Positions 8,151-12,775 of a DNA stretch of 12,775 nucleotides are shown here, in pieces (positions within the stretch are counted from its first letter, which is position 1; the number at the start of each line of letters is the position of its first letter). Under the pieces are notes generated by a model that worked only from the letters and a program-made list of their open reading frames with translations, was not told where the DNA came from and made no database searches. The position numbers were made by a program, and so were the translations under genes. Origin of the DNA: Pseudomonadota bacterium (GTDB lineage: Bacteria > Pseudomonadota > Alphaproteobacteria > Caulobacterales > Caulobacteraceae); NCBI GenBank assembly GCA_023424215.1, contig JAFAEC010000145.1, forward strand, positions 1 to 12,775. Reading direction: 5' to 3'.

Positions 8151-8537
8151 ACCGAGCCTGTTTCGCCAGAGGTGAACAAGATCGGTCGCGTTGTCATGGA
8201 TGCGGCTTTCGCGGTGCATCGTGAGCTCGGGCCCGGCCTGCTCGAGTCCGTCTACGAGCACTGTCTGGCCTCGGACCTCGTTCGCGCCGGCCTTCAGGTC
8301 GACCGACAAGTCCCCGTTCCGGTCACTTATCGTGATGAGCCTATAGAAGCGGGATTTCGCCTCGATTTGCTGGTGGAGCGTCAGGTGATCGTCGAGGTGA
8401 AATCGATCGACGCCCTGGCGTCGATCCATACGGCCCAACTCCTGACCTACCTGCGATTCTCACAGGTTCGTCTGGGCTACCTGATCAACTTCAATACAAG
8501 CAGACTGAAGGACGGCTTCCGCCGTCTGGTTCTGTGA
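8130..8537 (+). CDS. GxxExxY protein, PD-(D/E)XK nuclease-like fold
   Basis: A 135-residue protein of the GxxExxY family (PDDEXK_3-type). The naming motif is in GPGLLESVYEHCL: Gly36, Glu39 and Tyr42. A PD-(D/E)XK-like core follows, with GFRLDLLVERQVIVEVKSID giving Asp79 and Glu89-x-Lys91, and then HTAQLLTYLRFSQVRLGYLI and FNTSRLKDGFRRLVL at the end. The acidic and lysine residues expected for metal-dependent phosphodiester cleavage are intact, so it may be an active nuclease, but no substrate is known for the family and this is inference. The start is uncertain: ATG 8130 lies inside the left inverted repeat and has no Shine-Dalgarno, while GTG 8172 gives a family-like MNKIGRVVMDAAF start. The gene is lower in GC than its neighbours and interrupts argD-argF, which suggests recent acquisition. 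It appears intact. Confidence 0.85.
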   Translation: MHSEHDGTEPVSPEVNKIGRVVMDAAFAVHRELGPGLLESVYEHCLASDLVRAGLQVDRQVPVPVTYRDEPIEAGFRLDLLVERQVIVEVKSIDALASIHTAQLLTYLRFSQVRLGYLINFNTSRLKDGFRRLVL

Positions 8538-8566
8538 TCCCTGCCGGCCGCCGGTCCGGCGCGGAC

Positions 8567-8611
8567 CCCGTCGTGTTCGTTGTGACCTCGTTGTGATCGT
8601 TGTGATGAACC
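8567..8611 (-). repeat. Right arm of 44/45-bp inverted repeat
   Basis: The reverse complement of this segment matches 8107-8150 (see the left arm). On the plus strand it carries CGTTGTGA three times, at 8578-8585, 8589-8596 and 8598-8605, so the arm is itself built of short repeats. It lies 29 bases after the GxxExxY stop codon; that interval holds an imperfect GC-rich palindrome (about 8543-8560) with no U-tract. The arm ends 15 bases before the argF Shine-Dalgarno. Confidence 0.92.
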
Positions 8612-8639
8612 TTCTCACCTTCCGCCAGGAGCGAGCGTC

Positions 8640-9554
8640 ATGACCCGTCACTTCCTCGACATCCACCGGCACTCCGCCGAGGAGCTGCGCGCCATCCTCG
8701 ACGATGCGCACGCCCGCAAGCAGGCGCGCCGGGGCTGGCCGCAGGGCCGGCCGGATGCGGACGCGCCGGCGAAGGACCGGGTGCTGGCCATGGTGTTCGA
8801 GAAGAACTCGACCCGCACCCGCTTCAGCTTCGACGCGGCCATCCGCCAGCTGGGCGGGAGCGCCATCATCGCCAACGCCGGGGACATGCAGCTGGGCCGC
8901 GGCGAGCCGGTCGAGGACACGGCGCGCGTGCTGTCGCGCATGGTCGACGCGGTGATGATCCGGGCCAACAGCCACGAGGACGTCGAGCGTTTCGCCCGCG
9001 TCTCGACCGTGCCGGTGATCAACGGCCTGACCGACCGCTCGCACCCATGCCAGATCCTGGCTGACCTGCTGACCATCGAGGAGCGCCTCGGGCCGGTGGC
9101 CGGCAAGACGGTGGCCTGGGTCGGCGACGGCAACAACGTCTGCCACAGCTTCATGCACGCCGCGCCGAAGTTCGGCTTCCGGCTGCAGGTCGCCTGTCCG
9201 GCCGAATACCATCCCGACCTGCGCGACCTGACGGTCGGCGGCGGCCATGTGCACCTGACCGGCGATCCGCGCGAGGCGGTCGAGGGGGCCGACGTCGTCG
9301 TCACCGACACCTGGGTGTCCATGGGCGACCAGGACTACGAGGCCCGGCTGGAGGCGTTCGAAGGCTATACGGTCGACGACGACCTGATGGCGGCGGCGAA
9401 CCCGGACGCGGTGTTCCTGCACTGCCTGCCGGCGCATCGCGGCGAGGAGGTCACCGACGCGGTCATCGACGGGCCGCGCTCGCTGGTCTGGGACGAGGCT
9501 GAGAACCGCATCCACGCCCAGAAGGCGGTGCTGGCGTGGTGCTTTTCGGGCTGA
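8640..9554 (+). CDS. argF: Ornithine carbamoyltransferase
   Basis: ArgF (304 residues) joins carbamoyl phosphate and ornithine to citrulline in arginine synthesis, as a cytoplasmic trimer. Carbamoyl phosphate is bound by KNSTRTRFSFD (STRTR at 57-61) and HPCQ (135-138). The ornithine side is marked by DTWVSMGD and the catalytic-cysteine motif FLHCLPAHRGEEV (HCLP at 261-264, Cys262). These motifs separate it from aspartate carbamoyltransferase. ATG 8640 has AGGAG eight bases upstream (8627-8631). It would normally be cotranscribed with argD, but the inverted-repeat element lies between the two; its own Shine-Dalgarno is outside the element. The gene after it is not hslO, which in my recollection often follows argF in Caulobacter relatives. 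Confidence 0.96.
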   Translation: MTRHFLDIHRHSAEELRAILDDAHARKQARRGWPQGRPDADAPAKDRVLAMVFEKNSTRTRFSFDAAIRQLGGSAIIANAGDMQLGRGEPVEDTARVLSRMVDAVMIRANSHEDVERFARVSTVPVINGLTDRSHPCQILADLLTIEERLGPVAGKTVAWVGDGNNVCHSFMHAAPKFGFRLQVACPAEYHPDLRDLTVGGGHVHLTGDPREAVEGADVVVTDTWVSMGDQDYEARLEAFEGYTVDDDLMAAANPDAVFLHCLPAHRGEEVTDAVIDGPRSLVWDEAENRIHAQKAVLAWCFSG

Positions 9555-9604
9555 CGACGCAATCGTGACTTGTGCGGCGACGCGGCCGCGTCATCCTGCC
9601 GACC

Positions 9605-10048
9605 ATGCTCGCGTCCGTATTCCTCACCAACCTGGTCCTGCTCGCTGCGGACCCGTCACAACCGACGGCGGAAGAGGTGCTGGCGCGCCTCGATCTGACC
9701 TCCTTCCCCAATTCGACGGGCCCCGCGAACCTGCAGGCTCCCGCCACGCCTCTCGCGGCCGGCTTCTCCGAGGCCGTCTCCGGCGAGGAAGGGTGGGCGC
9801 ACCGGACCAGCCCGCGCCGCGAGTTGCGGGACGGCGGCTATCGGGAGCTGGGCCTGCGCATTCTGGAAGCGGACGGAGACGGACTCGCGGTCTGCTTCCG
9901 GGACATCGACCACACGGGCGGCAGCTATTTCGTGCAGACCGCCCTGATCGTGACGCCGACGGCGGACGGGTACGCGGCGCGCAAGGCGCCTGCCCGCGCC
10001 GACTGCGCGGAATGGCGGCGTCGGTCCGACGCCGCCCCGCGGCCCTGA
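9605..10048 (+). CDS. Hypothetical exported protein
   Basis: I do not recognise this 147-residue protein. The N-terminus MLASVFLTNLVLLAADPSQP is a short hydrophobic stretch that could be a signal peptide. The middle is Ser/Pro/Ala-rich, and the second half has a folded-looking segment, LGLRILEADGDGLAVCFRDI followed by GGSYFVQTALIVTP, and a late Cys in ARADCAEW; the two cysteines could form a disulfide in the periplasm. The ATG at 9605 has no Shine-Dalgarno; an in-frame GTG at 9572 would put basic residues (RRRGR) in front of the hydrophobic stretch, which would also make a reasonable signal peptide. It lies 50 bases after argF on the same strand and is convergent with the next gene. Its coding status is supported by amino-acid composition and position only. 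Confidence 0.55.
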   Translation: MLASVFLTNLVLLAADPSQPTAEEVLARLDLTSFPNSTGPANLQAPATPLAAGFSEAVSGEEGWAHRTSPRRELRDGGYRELGLRILEADGDGLAVCFRDIDHTGGSYFVQTALIVTPTADGYAARKAPARADCAEWRRRSDAAPRP

Positions 10049-10064
10049 AGCGGCGGTCGCCGCT
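10049..10064. terminator. Short palindrome between convergent stop codons
   Basis: AGCGGCGGTCGCCGCT is a perfect inverted repeat (6-7 bp stem) filling exactly the gap between the stop codons of two convergent genes. It has no T-run on either side, so it may be a weak bidirectional terminator or a transcription roadblock only. Confidence 0.35.
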
Positions 10065-10573
10065 CAGTTCAGGTTGACGTCCCTGACCCCGCCGGTGTCC
10101 GGCATCGTCTTCGTGGCGTTCGCCCTGGCGATCTCGTAGGCGAACCTGAAGAAACCACCCTCGTTGACCCAGACGCGGCCGTCGCCGGCGTCGAAGCGCA
10201 GGATCGTCAGGTGCGGATCGTCCTTGCCCTCCGGGTACCAGGCGGCGAGGACCGGGTTCCAGTGGCGGTCGATGATCTCGCGGTCCGGCCCGTGCACCGA
10301 CAGCTCGCCGTGGATGCAGGCCCAGACGTTCTGGTCCTTCGAGCCGTAGTGGAACATGGCGCTCTGGCCGCCGGGCAGGGCGGCGTCGCGGGCGAGGTCG
10401 GTGTCGTCGCGGGTGAAGAACCAGATCGTGCCGGTCTCCTCCTCGCGGAAGGCGGTCATCGGCTGGGCGTGGTAGCCGGGCTGGTCGAGACCGAGCAGGC
10501 CGGTGTTCGACTTCTTCAGGCTGTGCCAGAAGGCCTCTTCGGCTTCGGCGGCGGTGAGGGTCTTGTCGCCCAT
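10064..10573 (-). CDS. Pyridoxamine 5'-phosphate oxidase-like flavoprotein
   Basis: A 169-residue protein of the split-barrel FMN-binding superfamily, closest in pattern to the general-stress-protein-26-like group (Pyrid_ox_like). Recognisable segments are AFWHSLKKSNTGLLGL, then QPMTAFREEETGTIWFFTRD (start of the flavin barrel), QSAMFHYGSKDQNVWACIHG, ELSVHGPDREIIDRHWNPV, and AWYPEGKDDPHLTILRFDAG near the C-terminus. Such proteins bind FMN or F420 and may reduce unknown substrates; true PdxH activity is not implied. ATG 10573 is supported by AGGAG (10587-10583) nine bases upstream. A small membrane-protein gene on the same strand ends 63 bases before it and may be cotranscribed. Confidence 0.9.
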   Translation of the reverse strand: MGDKTLTAAEAEEAFWHSLKKSNTGLLGLDQPGYHAQPMTAFREEETGTIWFFTRDDTDLARDAALPGGQSAMFHYGSKDQNVWACIHGELSVHGPDREIIDRHWNPVLAAWYPEGKDDPHLTILRFDAGDGRVWVNEGGFFRFAYEIARANATKTMPDTGGVRDVNLN

Positions 10574-10636
10574 GTGGCTGGTCTCCTGATCCTTGGGGTT
10601 CGGATCGGGAATGAGCGCGAGGCTGACGCGGTTCCG

Positions 10637-10843
10637 TCAGTAGGTCCGCTGCGGCACGCCCAGCAGGGTTCCGACGTGGATCAGCAGGACCAGCACGGCC
10701 GCCGCGGACAGCACCATGATCCATCGCCATGGCATCATCCGCACGCCGCGGCGGGGGTCCCACGGCCGCGCCCCGCGCCAGCCGGCGAAAACGGCGAGCC
10801 CGAGGGCGGCGGCGGCGGCGGCGAGGGTGACGGTCAGGTTCAT
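10637..10843 (-). CDS. Small two-helix inner-membrane protein
   Basis: A 68-residue protein with two predicted transmembrane helices, NLTVTLAAAAAALGLAVFAG (2-21) and WIMVLSAAAVLVLLIHVGTL (about 41-60), joined by a basic loop (WRGARPWDPRRGVRMMPWRW) that should face the cytoplasm. I recall similar uncharacterised small proteins in other Alphaproteobacteria, and its sequence pattern looks like a real gene, but no function is known. ATG 10843 has no evident Shine-Dalgarno. A 6-bp hairpin (10623-10640) overlaps its stop codon but lacks a U-tract, so readthrough into the flavoprotein gene is possible. It shares a 215-bp divergent upstream region with the podJ-like gene. Confidence 0.7.
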   Translation of the reverse strand: MNLTVTLAAAAAALGLAVFAGWRGARPWDPRRGVRMMPWRWIMVLSAAAVLVLLIHVGTLLGVPQRTY

Positions 10844-10904
10844 GGCGCGGAAGTGGTCCGGGGCGCGGCCCGGCGCAAGCGCAAGCCTTTCCGGGGCGTT
10901 AATC

Positions 10905-10919
10905 TTTACCGCCCGTTAA
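10905..10919 (+). promoter_or_regulatory. CtrA-like box, distal
   Basis: TTTA-N7-TTAA matches the CtrA consensus TTAA-N7-TTAA at seven of eight fixed positions. A further TTAA lies just upstream at 10899-10902. It is about 62 bases upstream of the ATG of the small membrane protein and about 140 bases upstream of the podJ-like start, so it could serve either gene. Confidence 0.35.
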
Positions 10920-10992
10920 CCGACGCAGGGCGATCTCTGGAAGCGGTACGCGGGCTTTCCACAGGATGATGGCGAGACCCTACATCTTGGGG

Positions 10993-11007
10993 TTAACCGC
11001 GAGTTTA
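10993..11007 (+). promoter_or_regulatory. CtrA-like box overlapping the podJ-like promoter
   Basis: TTAA-N7-TTTA matches the CtrA consensus at seven of eight fixed positions, and the first half extends to the common TTAACC. The second half overlaps the putative -35 TTTACA (11004-11009), the usual placement for CtrA control. Interpretation as a CtrA site depends on the order-level assignment. Confidence 0.45.
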
Positions 11008-11032
11008 CACCCCTGATCTGGGCGATTAGCGT
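11004..11032 (+). promoter_or_regulatory. Candidate promoter of the podJ-like gene
   Basis: TTTACA (11004-11009), 17 bases and TAGCGT (11027-11032) form a -35/-10 pair with a good -35 and a weak -10. Transcription would start near 11039, leaving a short leader with the Shine-Dalgarno GGGAGG (11046-11051). A GAATC (11053-11057), the CcrM methylation target GANTC, lies between that Shine-Dalgarno and the GTG start. Confidence 0.35.
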
Positions 11033-11058
11033 CCAGCCAAAGGTCGGGAGGCGAATCA

Positions 11059-12775
11059 GTGAGCGCAGCCGCGCCGTGGAGCGTAAAGGGGATAGACCCC
11101 AAGGCTCGCGAGATCGCCAAGGACCTCGCGCGCCGCTCCGGCATGACGCTGGGCGAGTGGCTGAACTCGATGATCATGGAGGACGGCGACGAGGACGAGG
11201 GCTACACGCCCCTGCCGCGTCGTCCGCACGCCGCCGAGTCGTTCGAGCGCCGCGGCCGCGCCCGTCGGCTGGAGGACGCCTACGGCCCCGGCGAGGAGAC
11301 CTGGCAGCGGCTGAGCGCCTCGGTCGACGCCATCGCGGCGCGGCTGGAGGCGGCGGAGCGCCGCTCGACCGTGGCCATCCAGGGGGTCGACCAGGCCGTT
11401 TCCGGCCTGCTGCGCAAGCTGGAGGCCCAGGACCAGGACGGCCGGCAGTACGGCCGCCGCATCGACGACCTGGCCGAGGAGCTGCGCGAGGGGCATCGGC
11501 GGCTGCGCAAGTTCGAGCAGGAAGTCGGACCGCGCACGGTCGAGACCTTCGGCAAGGTCGAGTCCTCGATCGGCGCGCTGGCCAGCCGGCTCTACGACAT
11601 CGAGGAGCGGCAGCGCACCGGCGTCAACGAGCTGCGCCAGCGCATGGAGGCGGTGGAGAAGGCGGCCGGACCCGGCGTCGGCAGCGATCTGCTGGCCCAG
11701 GTCAGCGCCCGTCTGGACCAGGCCCAGGCCCGGACCACCGAGGCCCTGCGCGGGCTGGAGCGTTCCTTCGCCGGTCTGGACCAGCGGCTGCGCGCCGCCG
11801 AGGGCCGGATCGAGCCGGAGGGCGCGCGCGAGGCGGCCCGCTTCGAGAAGCTGGCCGAGACCCTGAGTCGCCAGGTCGAGGCCAACCGGGCCGAGATGAT
11901 GCGCCGGCTGGATACGGCCGAGACCGAGAACCGCATCGAGCGCATCGAGCGGGCGGTGCTGGCCATCGGCGAACAGGTCAAGACGTCCGAGACCCGTTCG
12001 GCCAAGGCGGTCGAGAGCATGGGTCGCGAAGTCCTGCGCATCGCCGAGAACCTCAACGGCCGGGTCGGCCGGATCGAGAACGAGGGCTCCGCCCGGCTGG
12101 AGCAGCTGGGCGAGACGCTGGCCCGCAAGGTCGAAGGCGACATCGGCCGTCTGGCGCAGGGGCTGGAGCAGCGGCTGGTGGCCGCCGACGACCGCCACGC
12201 CCTGGCGCTGGAGAAGCTGGGCGGCGAGATCACCCGCATCTCCGACCGGCTGAGCGAGCGGATCGCCCAGTCCGAGCGGCGCTCGCAGCAGGCGCTGGAG
12301 GACATCGGGCGTCGGCTGGTCGACAGCTCGAGCCGCATCGAGCAGCGCTACGACCGCGCCTCGGGCGAACTGGCCGAGCGCATGCGCCTGTCCGAAGAGC
12401 GCACGGCCGCCCTGATCGCCGAGGCGCGCGAGAACATCGAGCGCCGGGCCGCCCCGAGGGCGGCGGAGGCGCCGGCGGCGGTCGAGCCGGACTGGCGCGC
12501 GGCGGCCTTCCCCGACGCCGCCTTCCCGGACGCGACGTTCGACGATCCGTCCTTCGAGGAGCAGCAGGCCTGGTCGGCCGACCTGGCGCCGCCCGAGCCG
12601 GGCCCCGCTGGGCCGGAGCCCGAGCCCGCCGAGATCCTCACCGCCGACACCGTGTTCGACGCCGTGATGCGGGGACCGCGGGAGACGGCGGAGTCCGCCC
12701 CCGCCGCGCCGTTCGGCAGCCGCGAACCGGGCGCGACCGGCCCGTCCCCGGATGCGCAACCCTTCGGCGCCGCGG
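11059..12775 (+). CDS. podJ: PodJ-like polar localization factor, N-terminal part
   Basis: The first 572 residues of a larger protein; the reading frame runs off the right edge without a stop. The N-terminus MSAAAPWSVKGIDPKAREIA continues KDLARRSGMTLGEWLNSMI, the signature of Caulobacterales PodJ and related proteins. In Caulobacter, PodJ organises the new pole and recruits factors for pili and chemotaxis. Residues about 75-465 are a long Glu/Arg/Gln/Leu-rich heptad region predicted as coiled coil (for example RIERIERAVLAIGEQVKTSE). A Pro/Ala/Glu-rich disordered region starts near 465 and holds four 5-residue acidic Phe repeats (482-501). The transmembrane helix, Sel1 repeats and peptidoglycan-binding domain of PodJ would lie beyond the window and cannot be checked. 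The GTG start has GGAGG (11047-11051) seven bases upstream. Other SEL1-containing relatives share the N-terminal motif, so orthology is likely but not proven. Confidence 0.85.
   Translation, partial: MSAAAPWSVKGIDPKAREIAKDLARRSGMTLGEWLNSMIMEDGDEDEGYTPLPRRPHAAESFERRGRARRLEDAYGPGEETWQRLSASVDAIAARLEAAERRSTVAIQGVDQAVSGLLRKLEAQDQDGRQYGRRIDDLAEELREGHRRLRKFEQEVGPRTVETFGKVESSIGALASRLYDIEERQRTGVNELRQRMEAVEKAAGPGVGSDLLAQVSARLDQAQARTTEALRGLERSFAGLDQRLRAAEGRIEPEGAREAARFEKLAETLSRQVEANRAEMMRRLDTAETENRIERIERAVLAIGEQVKTSETRSAKAVESMGREVLRIAENLNGRVGRIENEGSARLEQLGETLARKVEGDIGRLAQGLEQRLVAADDRHALALEKLGGEITRISDRLSERIAQSERRSQQALEDIGRRLVDSSSRIEQRYDRASGELAERMRLSEERTAALIAEARENIERRAAPRAAEAPAAVEPDWRAAAFPDAAFPDATFDDPSFEEQQAWSADLAPPEPGPAGPEPEPAEILTADTVFDAVMRGPRETAESAPAAPFGSREPGATGPSPDAQPFGAA

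Larger units (their letters stand above)
8107..8611 (+). mobile_element. IVS-like element: nuclease-fold ORF between 44-bp inverted repeats
   Basis: A 505-bp unit consists of two long inverted repeats and one ORF for a GxxExxY protein. It begins 16 bases after the argD stop and ends 28 bases before the argF ATG, leaving the argF Shine-Dalgarno outside; without it the genes would be 44 bp apart, normal for an operon. Base composition differs: three hand-counted 60-base lines of the ORF have 31-34 G+C, against 40 and 49 in two lines of argF, and codons such as ATA and AGA appear. No transposase, integrase or clear target-site duplication is present. The layout resembles small ORF-bearing intervening sequences in 23S rRNA that are removed by RNase III, but excision here is inference. 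It could also be a non-autonomous transposon-like cassette. Confidence 0.55.

Noticed and set aside
6831..8438. Long minus-strand open frame opposite argD and the GxxExxY gene
   Set aside because: Its translation is His/Arg/Gln-rich without motifs and lies antisense to two clear genes. Such frames are common artefacts of third-position GC bias.
8578..8605. Three CGTTGTGA repeats as a CRISPR array
   Set aside because: The units are 8 bases with 1-3 base gaps and there are no spacers; they are internal structure of the inverted-repeat arm.
8091..8639. Classical insertion sequence with transposase
   Set aside because: The single ORF is a GxxExxY protein with no transposase motif, and no target-site duplication could be seen next to the arms.
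8460..9515. Long minus-strand open frame opposite argF
   Set aside because: argF shows all catalytic motifs on the plus strand; the opposite frame has no family features.
10961..10975. DnaA box near TTTCCACAGG
   Set aside because: It misses the consensus TTATCCACA at two positions and stands alone; no cluster or AT-rich unwinding region is present.
11056..12759. Long minus-strand open frame opposite the podJ-like gene
   Set aside because: Antisense to a strongly recognised coiled-coil protein with a good Shine-Dalgarno; the antisense product is low-complexity Leu/Gly/Arg sequence.

Overview
The window is GC-rich chromosomal DNA from an alphaproteobacterium, almost certainly of the order Caulobacterales and probably Brevundimonas or a close relative. 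The case rests on the N-terminus of the last gene, which has the PodJ-type motif WSVKGIDPKAREIAKDL, on the DUF4167, PrmC and RF1 neighbourhood, and on CtrA-like TTAA-N7-TTAA boxes. This assignment is from protein recognition, not from a search.

Positions 1-4326 hold a translation-termination neighbourhood. On the minus strand are prfA (RF1), prmC (the methyltransferase that modifies the GGQ glutamine of RF1 and RF2) and a DUF4167 protein that runs off the left edge. A plus-strand YihY/BrkB-type membrane protein gene lies between prmC and prfA, so these two functionally linked genes cannot form a simple operon here. Positions 4327-5686 hold a small lipoprotein gene and a glutathione S-transferase gene, both on the minus strand. 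Each is followed by a convincing intrinsic terminator hairpin, and the second of these hairpins lies in the 5' leader of the lipoprotein gene. Positions 5849-6778 encode an exported M28 zinc aminopeptidase.

Positions 6780-9554 are an arginine-biosynthesis unit, argD then argF, on the plus strand. The argD leader ends in a 13-bp hairpin placed just before a strong Shine-Dalgarno. Between argD and argF sits the most interesting object of the window: a small, lower-GC gene for a GxxExxY protein (PD-(D/E)XK nuclease fold) flanked by near-perfect inverted repeats of 44 and 45 bp (8107-8150 and 8567-8611). Two of the three substitutions between the arms keep G-U pairing in the sense RNA. The unit is a compact 505-bp element with no transposase, placed so that removing it leaves an ordinary 44-bp argD-argF gap. 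Its architecture resembles the ORF-carrying, RNase III-excised intervening sequences of some 23S rRNA genes, but here it is in a protein-coding operon.

Positions 9605-10843 carry an exported hypothetical protein (+), a pyridoxamine-phosphate-oxidase-like flavoprotein (-) and a small two-helix membrane protein (-). A 215-bp divergent region with two CtrA-like boxes leads to the podJ-like polarity gene, which starts with GTG at 11059 and runs off the right edge. No tRNA, rRNA, CRISPR array, integrase or transposase was seen. The longest gene-free stretch is 766-1053 (288 bp), which holds a candidate promoter and otherwise nothing recognised.
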